64,000 bases of DNA from Amycolatopsis sp. WAC 01376 (GTDB taxonomy: Bacteria; Actinomycetota; Actinomycetes; Mycobacteriales; Pseudonocardiaceae): NCBI RefSeq assembly GCF_003947415.1, contig NZ_QHKL01000012.1:108088-172087 (forward strand). The letters run 5' to 3'. The translations under genes and the position numbers were made by a program. The notes under the pieces are model-generated. The model was not told the origin of the DNA, did no database searches, and saw nothing but the letters and a program-made list of their open reading frames with translations. Shown piece by piece: positions 42,780-50,698 of this stretch; the stretch's first letter is position 1, and each line of letters begins with the position of its first letter.

Positions 42780-43660
42780 GCACCGAGGTCGAAGAAAGGG
42801 AGTTCCTGCGGTTCGGTCCCGGCTGGATCGGTGCCGTCGTGTTCGCGTGGCTGGTCACCACTCTGGTGGCGCTGGCGCTGGTGGTCTACGCGCTGGGCCC
42901 GATGCTGCAGTCGAGTGATCAGCGGAAGGCGCTGACGGAGATCCGCGCCGAGATCGGCGTGGCGCTGGGCGCGAGCCAGAGCCTGTTCGGCGCGGCGCCG
43001 CCCGCCGAACCCGTCGAATTCGGCAAGCCGGTGGCCGTCCTGGAGATCCCGGCCTTGAAGGTGCAACAGGTCGTCATCGAGGGCGCGTCGAGCGGGGAAA
43101 CCGCGTCCGGACCCGGCCACGTCCCCGGGACGGCCGGGCTGGGGCAGCCGGGCAACGCCGTGATCGCCGCCCGCAACGCCGGGTTCGGCGGCCCGTTCGG
43201 CTCACTCGACGCCTTGGCGAAGGGTGACGAGATCGTCGTCGCGACGACGCAGGGCAAGTCCGTCTACCGGGTGACCGGCACGGCCACCCGGTCCCTCGAC
43301 GAGGGCGCCGACTACGGCAAGACCGAGAACGATCGGCTGACGCTGGTGACCTCGGCGTCGTGGTGGCCGCTGGCCTCGGCCGAGGCGACGGTGGTGACCG
43401 CCGCACTGGAGGGCAGGCCGTTCCGCCCGACCCCGCAGAACGGCAAGGCGGACGCTCAGGACGGCCGGACCGGCGACGGTGACGCGTGGGCGGGGCTGGT
43501 GCTGGCCTTCGGCGGATTCGTGGTGGCGGCGGCCGGGGCGACTTTCCTTTATCGCCGGTGGCGTCCGGTTTCGACCTATGTCATCACCGGGCCGGTCCTG
43601 CTCACTTTCGCCGCGCTGGCGGCATTGGCGCTGTGGCGGCTCTTTCCGGCTTGGGCGTAA
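42776..43660 (+). CDS. Sortase-fold membrane protein lacking the catalytic His, Cys and Arg
   Basis: A 294-residue protein. A transmembrane helix (IGAVVFAWLVTTLVALALVVYAL, 18-40) is followed by a class D/E/F-like sortase domain: VAVLEIPALKV, GPGHVPGTAGLGQPGNAVIA, PFGSLDALAKGDEIVV, LTLVTS. Aligned to the family, the catalytic His (AGHR) is Arg133 (AARN), the catalytic Cys (TLTTC) is Ser193 (LVTS), and the Arg of the RLVV motif is missing (EATVV). Two more helices end the protein. It therefore cannot be a normal transpeptidase. Translation is coupled to the preceding surface protein gene, suggesting a structural or chaperone role. Confidence 0.8.
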   Translation: MSTEVEEREFLRFGPGWIGAVVFAWLVTTLVALALVVYALGPMLQSSDQRKALTEIRAEIGVALGASQSLFGAAPPAEPVEFGKPVAVLEIPALKVQQVVIEGASSGETASGPGHVPGTAGLGQPGNAVIAARNAGFGGPFGSLDALAKGDEIVVATTQGKSVYRVTGTATRSLDEGADYGKTENDRLTLVTSASWWPLASAEATVVTAALEGRPFRPTPQNGKADAQDGRTGDGDAWAGLVLAFGGFVVAAAGATFLYRRWRPVSTYVITGPVLLTFAALAALALWRLFPAWA

Positions 43661-43889
43661 TCCAGGATTTCGGTCTTTTCGGACCGGACTCGCTCTCAGC
43701 ATGTGGATCTTCGCCCGTTCCCGACTTTGGTCGGTGGACTGATCACCGACGGCTCTTTAGATTCTCCCCATTACACCCGGTCAGGGGTAACTCATTCGGG
43801 CAACCGAAGGAATTCTTCTGACGGAGTGTCATGCCACCAGCGTGCTTTAGCCGGAGCGCGACTGGATTGCTGAAAACAGGGAGAGTTCG
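43661..43889. other. 229-bp intergenic region before the S8 protease gene
   Basis: No coding frame. gaaggaattcttc (43806-43818) is a small palindrome. Presumably holds the protease promoter and the terminator of the upstream pair, but neither is clear. Confidence 0.4.
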
Positions 43890-45788
43890 ATGAGCAGATT
43901 CAGCCGGGTGGTCACATGCTCGGTTCCGGTCGCGGTCGGCGCTTTGCTGCTGTCGACCGCGGTGTCCGGTGCCCAGCCGTCGGAGGAGGCGCGCACGCAG
44001 ACCGGGATCACCGCGCTGCAGAGCATCAAGAAGAGCCTCACCCCGGCCGAGCGCAAGCAGTCGAGCCAGCTCGTCATCGAGAAGCGCCTCCGCGCCGACA
44101 AGGGCCTGGCGGGCAAGCTGCCCGAGTACCGGACCGGGCTGGGCGTCAGTGACGCCGGCACGGTCGCGGTGGACATCAAGGGCGCGGGCCAGTCACTCGT
44201 GGACGCCGTCAAGGCGGCCGGTGGCACCGTCCGCCACGCCTCTCCCGCCGGCGCGATCCGCGCCGACCTGCCACTGAACGCCGTCGACACGATCGCCGGA
44301 CGCGGGGACGTCGCCGAGGTCAAGGCCGCTTCCCAGGCCATGACCTGGAACGAGTCCGCCCCGCAGGACCGTCGGCAGGCCGCCGCCAAGCAGACCGCCG
44401 CCGCGCTGCAGGTCGCCGAGGGCGACAAGGCGCACGGCAACGACACCGCCCGCACCAAATACGGCGTCACCGGCGCGGGCCAGAAGGTCTGCGTGCTCTC
44501 GGACGGCATCAAGTCGCTCAAGGCGTCCCAGACCGCCGGCGAACTGCCCGCCGTCGACGTCCTCCCCGGCCAGGCGGGCAGCGGTGACGAGGGCACCGCG
44601 ATGCTGGAGATCATCCACGACATGGCGCCCGGCGCCGCCCTCGGTTTCGCGACCGCCTTCACCAGCGAGCAGAGCTTCGCCGACAACATCCGCGCGCTGC
44701 GCACGACCGGCAAGTGCACGATCATCGTCGACGACGTCTCCTACTTCGACGAGTCGCCGTTCCAGGACGGCCCGGTCGCGCAGGCCGTCAACGACGTGAC
44801 CGCGGCGGGCGCGCTCTACTTCTCCTCCGCCGGGAACTCGGGCAACCTGACCGACGGCACCAGCGGCTACTACGAGGGCGACTTCCGCGGCTCGGCCAGC
44901 AAGATCTCCGGGATCACCGGCACGCCGCACGACTTCGACCCGAGCAGCACGACCCAGCTGTACAACGCGCTTTCGCCGAACTCGGTCGGCCGCTACGTCA
45001 CCCTGTTCTGGTCCGACCCGTGGGGCAAGGCCACCAGCGACTACGACCTGTTCGTCCTGAACTCGGCCGGCTCGGTCGTCGCGTCCAGCGAAGGTTCGCA
45101 GAACGGCACCCAGAACCCGTACGAGATCGCCCAGGTCCCGGCCAGCGGCTCGGGCTTCAAGGTCGCCGTGGTCAAGTACAGCGGCTCCGACCGGTTCATC
45201 GCGCTCAACGTCATCCGCGGCCGCTTCGTCACCTCGGGCGAGCTGAAAGCCTTCAGCACCAACGGTGTCACCTCCGGCCACTCGGCAGCCGTCAACGCCT
45301 TCAGCGTCGCGGCCGCCCCGGCCGCCGGCGCCTTCGGCCGCGCGCTCGAGACCGGTGACCCGGCGAACCCGGCAGGCCCGTACCCGGGGCTGTTCACCGC
45401 CGCCAGCAAATGGGAGCGGTTCACTTCGGACGGTCGCCGTCACCAGTTCTACAACCCGGACGGTTCGGTGATCACCCCCGGCAACGTGTCCTCGACCGGT
45501 GGTGCGACGCGGAACAAGCCCGACATCACCGCGGCCGACGGCGTCGCGACCTCGGTGACCGGCTTCCAGCCGTTCTTCGGGACCTCCGCCGCCGCGCCGA
45601 GCGCCGCCGCCATCGCCGCGCTGCTCATGCAGGGCAAGCCGACCGCCACCCCGGCGGAGATCCGCACGGCGTTGACGTCGACCGCGATCGACCTCGGCGC
45701 CCCCGGCTTCGACCCGGTGACCGGGGCTGGCGTGATCATGACCGATCCGGCGCTCGCCGCCCTCGGCGTCGCCCCGAAGTCCCCCTGA
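43890..45788 (+). CDS. Secreted subtilisin-fold (S8/S53-like) peptidase
   Basis: A 632-residue exported protein with a signal peptide (VVTCSVPVAVGALLLSTAVSGAQP). A prosegment of about 160 residues is followed by the protease domain: Asp205 in VCVLSDGIK, DEGTAMLEIIHDMAPGA where subtilisins have the HGT motif (Glu234 aligned with the His), the SSAGNSG oxyanion segment and GTSAAAP with Ser566. A Ser-Glu-Asp arrangement resembles sedolisins. A beta-rich insert (YVTLFWSDPWGKATSDYDLFVL) occurs between the oxyanion and serine motifs. Convergent with the third PstS-like gene across a perfect 55-bp palindrome. Confidence 0.85.
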   Translation: MSRFSRVVTCSVPVAVGALLLSTAVSGAQPSEEARTQTGITALQSIKKSLTPAERKQSSQLVIEKRLRADKGLAGKLPEYRTGLGVSDAGTVAVDIKGAGQSLVDAVKAAGGTVRHASPAGAIRADLPLNAVDTIAGRGDVAEVKAASQAMTWNESAPQDRRQAAAKQTAAALQVAEGDKAHGNDTARTKYGVTGAGQKVCVLSDGIKSLKASQTAGELPAVDVLPGQAGSGDEGTAMLEIIHDMAPGAALGFATAFTSEQSFADNIRALRTTGKCTIIVDDVSYFDESPFQDGPVAQAVNDVTAAGALYFSSAGNSGNLTDGTSGYYEGDFRGSASKISGITGTPHDFDPSSTTQLYNALSPNSVGRYVTLFWSDPWGKATSDYDLFVLNSAGSVVASSEGSQNGTQNPYEIAQVPASGSGFKVAVVKYSGSDRFIALNVIRGRFVTSGELKAFSTNGVTSGHSAAVNAFSVAAAPAAGAFGRALETGDPANPAGPYPGLFTAASKWERFTSDGRRHQFYNPDGSVITPGNVSSTGGATRNKPDITAADGVATSVTGFQPFFGTSAAAPSAAAIAALLMQGKPTATPAEIRTALTSTAIDLGAPGFDPVTGAGVIMTDPALAALGVAPKSP

Positions 45789-45801
45789 GTAACACCCTTT
45801 C

Positions 45802-45856
45802 GCGCGTGAAGGCCCCCTTCCCTCGGCTCAGCCGAGGGAAGGGGGCCTTCACGCGC
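45802..45856. terminator. 55-bp perfect palindrome, RTGAAGG class
   Basis: 27-bp arms (45802-45828 and 45830-45856) around one base; reads gcgcgtgaaggccccc inward from each end. Its left half recurs inside the 156-bp repeats. It lies 13 bp after the protease stop and 10 bp from the end of the convergent gene. Confidence 0.75.
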
Positions 45857-45866
45857 TAGGAGAGGG

Positions 45867-46955
45867 TCAGGACTTGACGCAGGACAGGCCGTTCGGGCCC
45901 GACACGGTCAGGAAGCCGTACCGCTGGATCGTGGCGGCGAGCTGGCCGCCGCACAGCGGGCTGGCGGTCGAAGCCGAGTCGCCGTCGTCGAAGCCGACGG
46001 CGCGCTTGGCCTGGTCGTAGCTGGGGGTGCGGGAGTCGACGATGTTGTAGACACTGCGCGAACCCAGGAACGCCGTGGTGAAGGCGGGGGTGTAGTTACC
46101 GGCGGAACCGGAGACCGGGGAGCCGTTGAAGCCCGCCCCGGTCAGCGGGTTGACGGTGAAGCCCGCCCGCTTGTCCGCGACGACCGTGTTGCCCTGCGCG
46201 ATCCACTGCGCGATGGAGAACGGCGCGATGGCGGTGGCGCGGTCGCCGACCGGGATGGAGTTGCCGTCGTGCTCCTGGAACCGCTTGATGGTGACCGGTT
46301 TGGTGGTCGGGTCGAAGCCGAGGACGGTGCCGGTGAAGAAGCTCAGCGTGCCGGAACCGGTCTGCGGCAGGTAGACCGCGATGGGGGAGTTGGCGCCGCC
46401 GACCTGGTTCCAGTTGGTGATGGAGCCGTCGTAGATGCCGCGCAGCTGCGCCAGCGTCAGGCTCAGGCCCGCGCCCGAACCGGTGGCCGAAGAGGCCCAG
46501 GTGACGCCGTCGGTCGCGAAGGCGAAGTACTCGAAGGTGGCGGGGTCGGACGAGCCGCGGGCCGAGGACGACCGCGCGATGTCGATCTTGCCGTCGCCCG
46601 CTTCGGCCGACGCCTTCAGCGCGGCCTTGCCCTGCGAAGAACCGTTCGGGGCGGGGTTGCCGGCGCTGTAGACGACCTCGTCGGCGAACGGGTCGGCCGG
46701 GACGGTGAACGTCTGGGTGCCGGACAGCAGCGGCGGCACGTTGACGAAGTTGTCGGGGTCGCTGTTCCAGGCGCCGCCGTTCGCGTTGGCCAGGATCGCG
46801 CCGGTGATGTCGACGGTGGTGTCCGAGCCGGCCGCGGCGATGACCTCACCGAGGCCGTTGGCCGGGGCGACCGCCGAGGCGGTGCCGGTCAGGGTGAGGC
46901 AGGCGCATGCGGCGATCGCGGTGGCGCCGAGAAACCGAGTGGTACGAGCACGCAT
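45867..46955 (-). CDS. PstS-like extracellular substrate-binding protein
   Basis: A 362-residue exported protein. Signal peptide FLGATAIAACACLTLTGTASA. AAAGSDTTVDITGAIL, IDIARSSSARGSSD, LRGIYDGSITNWNQVGG and VYLPQTGSGTLSFF follow the phosphate-binding-protein plan, with the IYDGxITNW motif characteristic of PstS. No lipobox or anchor; the protein ends with a Cys-containing tail. It stands alone without permeases, 10 kb from the pst operon. Upstream, gtcacgg/ccgtgac (46988-47005) forms an inverted repeat and GTTACCCGG-type repeats follow, possible phosphate-control sites (weak). Confidence 0.83.
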   Translation of the reverse strand: MRARTTRFLGATAIAACACLTLTGTASAVAPANGLGEVIAAAGSDTTVDITGAILANANGGAWNSDPDNFVNVPPLLSGTQTFTVPADPFADEVVYSAGNPAPNGSSQGKAALKASAEAGDGKIDIARSSSARGSSDPATFEYFAFATDGVTWASSATGSGAGLSLTLAQLRGIYDGSITNWNQVGGANSPIAVYLPQTGSGTLSFFTGTVLGFDPTTKPVTIKRFQEHDGNSIPVGDRATAIAPFSIAQWIAQGNTVVADKRAGFTVNPLTGAGFNGSPVSGSAGNYTPAFTTAFLGSRSVYNIVDSRTPSYDQAKRAVGFDDGDSASTASPLCGGQLAATIQRYGFLTVSGPNGLSCVKS

Positions 46956-47112
46956 CTTGTTTGCACTCTTTCTCTAGTCCCCAAGTCGTCACGGGATTCC
47001 GTGACTTGCCGCCAATCCTCGCTCCGCAACACTGTCCGGCGGCGGTGTTCCGCGTTCCCGCCCGACGTCCTGGTGGTTAATGTCCGGGTAACGCACTTTC
47101 CGTGATCGGCCG

Positions 47113-47520
47113 TCACCGAGAACGATTCGGTGAATATCCGTCGGAATCGCGGCGGTATTTCCGGCGCCAATCGGTTATGGTCTCGATCCCTTCGCCGATG
47201 GAGGCTTCGGTGGTGGCGGACCGGAATCGGTCGAGGCCGCGTTGCGCCTCGATACGCCGCCCGTAGGCGTGGCTGGCGATCGCCACGATCCGGTCTTCCG
47301 TATGCAGGCGCCAGCGCCAGCGACCGCCGCTGAGATGACTGAAATCGCTGGTCAGCTCGGTGATGTTCGCGCTGAGCCAGGCGATGGCGGCGAGACATTC
47401 CTCGGCGCGTGGACAGTCGGCGGGCGCCGAACCCAGCGACACGTTGTTGCCGCCGAGCAGCCGCCATCGGATGGTCCGTTCGCCGGTCTGGACCAGCTGG
47501 AAACGTGGATTCTTCGTCAC
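47113..47520 (-). CDS. YegP-like (DUF1508) protein
   Basis: A 135-residue protein with two copies of a beta-beta-alpha unit: RFQLVQTGERTIRWRLLGGNNVSLG with AEECLAAIAWL, and GRWRWRLHTEDRIVAIASHAYGRR with GLDRFRSA. This is the layout of the YegP/DUF1508 fold, in which tandem repeats form a compact domain of unknown function. No signal sequence. It shares the strand of the PstS-like gene 157 bp downstream but has its own upstream space. Confidence 0.65.
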   Translation of the reverse strand: MTKNPRFQLVQTGERTIRWRLLGGNNVSLGSAPADCPRAEECLAAIAWLSANITELTSDFSHLSGGRWRWRLHTEDRIVAIASHAYGRRIEAQRGLDRFRSATTEASIGEGIETITDWRRKYRRDSDGYSPNRSR

Positions 47521-47741
47521 TGTTCACCGCTCCGGCGACGAGGTGAACGGTGTGAATTCCCCCTGGGCACATCCGGTGAATCGCCGCGATGTGGTGAAGG
47601 GGTTACCGGTTTTCCTTAAGGGGCGACGGCCGCCGGGTGAACGTTTTCCGTTGACGGCGGCGCGCTAGCCTGAACGGACGCGGGTAATCGGAAAACGATG
47701 ACCGAGCCGGTTCGCTCCGGCACGGTCTGCGAGGAGGATCG
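47521..47741. other. 221-bp divergent region
   Basis: Between the YegP-like and SDR genes. Contains ggggttaccggttttccttaagg near 47600 but no clear palindrome or promoter pair. The SDR ribosome site gaggagg is at 47731-47737. Confidence 0.4.
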
Positions 47742-48482
47742 ATGGGCAACGGCAGGACCGCGGTCGTCACCGGAGCGGGTTCCGGGCTCGGCAGGGAGAT
47801 CTCCCGCGCGTTACTCGGCGCCGGCTACCGCGTCGCACTCGCGGGCCGCCGCGGCGACGCGCTCGCCGAGACCGCAGGCGGTGACGTGAACGCGCTCCCC
47901 GTGCCTGCCGACGTCGCCGATCCCGATTCCGTCGCCGCGTTGTTCGAAACGGTCCGCGCGGAATGGGGGCGGCTGGACCTCCTGGTGAACAACGCGGGTG
48001 TGTCGGTGGGCGGGACCGTCGACGAACTGTCCTTCGCGGACTGGAAACGCGCCGTCGACACCAACCTGACCGGGATGTTCCTGTGCGCGCAGCAGGCCGT
48101 GCGGCTGATGAAGGCGCAGGACCCGCGCGGCGGCCGGATCATCAACAACGGCTCGATCTCCGCACACGCCCCGCGCCCCGCGTCCGTCGCCTACACCGCG
48201 ACGAAACACGCGGTCACCGGGCTGACGAAGTCGATCTCGCTCGACGGCCGGGCCTGGAACGTCGCTTGTGGACAGATCGACATCGGCAACGCCGCCACCG
48301 AGATGACGCTGCGGATGGCGAACGGGATCCCGCAGGCCGACGGCAGCGTCAAGGTCGAGCCGACCTTCGACGCCCGGCACGTCGCGGACGCCGTGCTGTA
48401 CATGGCCGGGCTGCCGCTGGACGCGAACGTCGGCTTCCTGACCGTCACGGCGACCGCGATGCCGTACATCGGGCGGGGTTAG
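47742..48482 (+). CDS. SDR-family oxidoreductase
   Basis: A 246-residue classical short-chain dehydrogenase: TGAGSGLG loop, NNAGVSVGG, catalytic Ser in NNGSISA and YTATK. Preceded by a clear gaggagg at 47731. The GRR after strand two (AGRRGDAL) favours NADP. A single gene; the substrate is unknown. It ends before a GTCGTGAGTGG-class hairpin shared with the convergent PRISE-like gene. Confidence 0.88.
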   Translation: MGNGRTAVVTGAGSGLGREISRALLGAGYRVALAGRRGDALAETAGGDVNALPVPADVADPDSVAALFETVRAEWGRLDLLVNNAGVSVGGTVDELSFADWKRAVDTNLTGMFLCAQQAVRLMKAQDPRGGRIINNGSISAHAPRPASVAYTATKHAVTGLTKSISLDGRAWNVACGQIDIGNAATEMTLRMANGIPQADGSVKVEPTFDARHVADAVLYMAGLPLDANVGFLTVTATAMPYIGRG

Positions 48483-48519
48483 GCGTTCTGGCCCGGCTTG
48501 CCGTCACGGACCACGCGGC

Positions 48520-48571
48520 GGGGTCGTGAGTGGTAAGTGTCGTTAGAACGCTCATTACCACTCACGACCCC
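48520..48571. terminator. Long hairpin between convergent genes (GTCGTGAGTGG class)
   Basis: ggggtcgtgagtggtaa (48520-48536) and ttaccactcacgacccc (48555-48571) are perfect complements; the centre has cgtt/aacg. Very similar to 1265-1316, including the ttagaa apex. Confidence 0.7.
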
Positions 48572-48692
48572 CTCGAGAACCGCGCATCTAGCCATCAATC
48601 AGACATTTCACCGCTCGAAAGTGTCCCTTGTGGACACTCAGGGGGCTTGACGCGTGCCTCGAGCAGCTCACGACCCAGAACCGAGCGGCGAG

Positions 48693-49727
48693 TCAGGGGA
48701 TCACCTTCGCCTTCCGGAATTCGTCGAACAGCCGGAAGAACATCGCCGAAGTCTCCGCGTATTCGTGGAAACCGGCCCGCCGGGCCTTCGAGCCGTCCGC
48801 GAACATGTCGTAGTCCCAGCCGAACACGAAGTCCGCGAACGCCCACGACGACGAGACCGCGCTGTAGGGCACCTCGAGGCCGTACTTCGCGGCGATCGAC
48901 GTCCAGAGTTCCTCCTTGTCCGCCATGACGACGTCGAGCGACATCGGCAGCGGCGGCGCCACCTCCAGGTCGAAGTACCGCGCGATCCGCGGCCAGAGGT
49001 CGCTCCACCGGAACAGGTCGCCGTTCGCGATGTTGTACGCCTCGTTCTCCGAGCCGGTGGCCCAGACGGTGGCCTTCGCGAGCAGTCCGGCGTCGGTCAT
49101 CTCCAGGAGGCTGTCGTACGCGCCGGGTTTGCCGGGGAAGCGCAGCGGCAGGCCGAGTTCCTTCGAGATCGAGGCGTACACGGCGATGGCCAGCGCCAGG
49201 TTCATCGGGTTGCCCAGCGCGGTGCCGCCGACCACCGACGGCCGGATCGCCGACCATGTCCAGGATTTCCCGGCCTGACGGCGTTCCAGGAAGTCCTGCT
49301 GGTCCACATTGAACTCGGGCGGCATATGGCCCGCGTCGTCTTCGCGTGCCGGGGTCTTGAACGGGCCGAGGTGGGCGCCGTAGACCTTGTAGCCCTGCAT
49401 GAGGCTGATGTGGCGCAGCCCTGGCGCAACAGGCTCGATCGCGTCGACGAGGTTGGTCAGCATCGCCAGGTTCGGCGCGACCAGTTCGGCCCAGGTCGGC
49501 TTGTCGACATAGGCCGCGTAGAACACGTGCGTGACGTCGTCCAGGCCGCCGAGCTTCGCGCGAGTGTCGTCCGCGTCGAGGAGGTCGACAGCGATCTGGC
49601 CGGGGCCGCCGCGTCGCGACAGGCCGATGACGCGCCAGCCCGGCAGGGTCTCCAGGTGCTCGATCAGGTTCTTGCCGATGACCCCGTTGGCCCCGGCGAC
49701 CAGGGCGACCTTGCGTTCTTCGTTCAT
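48693..49727 (-). CDS. PRISE/VEP1-like NAD(P)-dependent SDR (extended type)
   Basis: A 344-residue extended SDR. VALVAGANGVIGKNLIEHL binds the cofactor, GLSRRGG follows the second strand, HISLMQGYKVYGAHLGP carries the Tyr/Lys pair in the atypical PRISE arrangement (progesterone 5-beta-reductase/iridoid synthase-like), and SWTWSAIRPSVVGG is another family motif. It would reduce an enone double bond with NADPH. The ATG at 49727 follows tgagga. It is divergent from a LysR gene 71 bp away, its likely regulator. Confidence 0.88.
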   Translation of the reverse strand: MNEERKVALVAGANGVIGKNLIEHLETLPGWRVIGLSRRGGPGQIAVDLLDADDTRAKLGGLDDVTHVFYAAYVDKPTWAELVAPNLAMLTNLVDAIEPVAPGLRHISLMQGYKVYGAHLGPFKTPAREDDAGHMPPEFNVDQQDFLERRQAGKSWTWSAIRPSVVGGTALGNPMNLALAIAVYASISKELGLPLRFPGKPGAYDSLLEMTDAGLLAKATVWATGSENEAYNIANGDLFRWSDLWPRIARYFDLEVAPPLPMSLDVVMADKEELWTSIAAKYGLEVPYSAVSSSWAFADFVFGWDYDMFADGSKARRAGFHEYAETSAMFFRLFDEFRKAKVIP

Positions 49728-49751
49728 GTCCTCAAGCCTGGACCCGGCGTT

Positions 49752-49789
49752 GCGATAAGTCCAAGGCATAGATATCACCACTCCGATAA
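49752..49789. promoter_or_regulatory. Short direct repeats in the LysR-PRISE divergent region
   Basis: gcgataa (49752-49758) and ccgataa (49783-49789) lie in the same orientation in the AT-richer part of a 71-bp divergent region, where LysR half-sites are expected. Weak evidence. Confidence 0.25.
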
Positions 49790-49798
49790 ACTTTCTTC

Positions 49799-50698
49799 AT
49801 GACCAGCCTGCGCCAACTCGAGTACCTGGTGACCGTCGTCGACACCGGCTCCTTCACCAGGGCCGCGGAGTTGCTGCACGTGACCCAGCCCGCGCTGTCG
49901 CATCAGATGCGCGCGCTGGAGAAGGGTGTCGGCGGACCACTGCTCGAACGGTTGCCGCGCAGCGTCCGGCTCACCCCGATGGGGCGGGCCATGCTGCCGC
50001 ACGCCCACGCCACCCTCGCCGACGCCGAACGCGCGCGGTGCGCGGCCCGGCAGGCGTCCGGGCTGGAAGCCGGGGAATTGCAGATCGCCACGGTCTATTC
50101 GGTCGGCCTCGGCGTCCTGCCCGCGGCGTTGCGGGTGTGGCGCAGGGAGCGGCCGGACGTCGACGTCCGCCTGGTGGAGTTCCGGCACGCGGACGAACTC
50201 CGGGAGGCCATGGCGGCGGGGGAGGCCGACGTCGCGGTCGGCCCGGTCCCGCCGGGCTGGGACGGACCGGTCCGCGAACTCGGCGCCGAGGAGTTCGTCG
50301 TGGTCCTGCCGATCGACGGGCCGCGCGAGGACGACGGCTCCGGCGTCGTCGACCTGGCGACCCTCGCGGACTGCGCGTGGGTGCACTACGCGCCGGGCAA
50401 CGGCCTGGCCGATCTCGTCGACCAGGCGTGTGCCGCGGCGGGATTCCAGCCGAGGGCCGCGGTCCGGACCGAACAGACCGCGGCGGCGCCGGTGCTCGCG
50501 GCGGCGGGACTCGGTCCCGCGCTGGTGCCGGCCAACGTGCTGCCCGAAGGTTTCCACGGCCGTGTCCTGCGGCCCGAACCGGCGATCCGGCGCACGCTCG
50601 CCGCCTACTGCCGCAGTACGCCCGACCCGCTGACCTCGGCTTTCATCGACGTCGTCGCGGGGGAGTGCACGCTCGGCTCACCGCACCGAAACGCCTGA
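49799..50698 (+). CDS. LysR-family transcriptional regulator
   Basis: A 299-residue regulator. The N-terminal HTH (SLRQLEYLVTVVDTGSFTRAAELLHVTQPALSHQMRALE) is canonical; the effector domain (GELQIATVYSVGLGVLPAAL, GEADVAVGPVP, AAAGLGPALVPAN) follows. The ATG at 49799 is divergent from the PRISE-like reductase gene, the probable target. Its end overlaps the convergent binding lipoprotein gene by 21 bp. Confidence 0.93.
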   Translation: MTSLRQLEYLVTVVDTGSFTRAAELLHVTQPALSHQMRALEKGVGGPLLERLPRSVRLTPMGRAMLPHAHATLADAERARCAARQASGLEAGELQIATVYSVGLGVLPAALRVWRRERPDVDVRLVEFRHADELREAMAAGEADVAVGPVPPGWDGPVRELGAEEFVVVLPIDGPREDDGSGVVDLATLADCAWVHYAPGNGLADLVDQACAAAGFQPRAAVRTEQTAAAPVLAAAGLGPALVPANVLPEGFHGRVLRPEPAIRRTLAAYCRSTPDPLTSAFIDVVAGECTLGSPHRNA

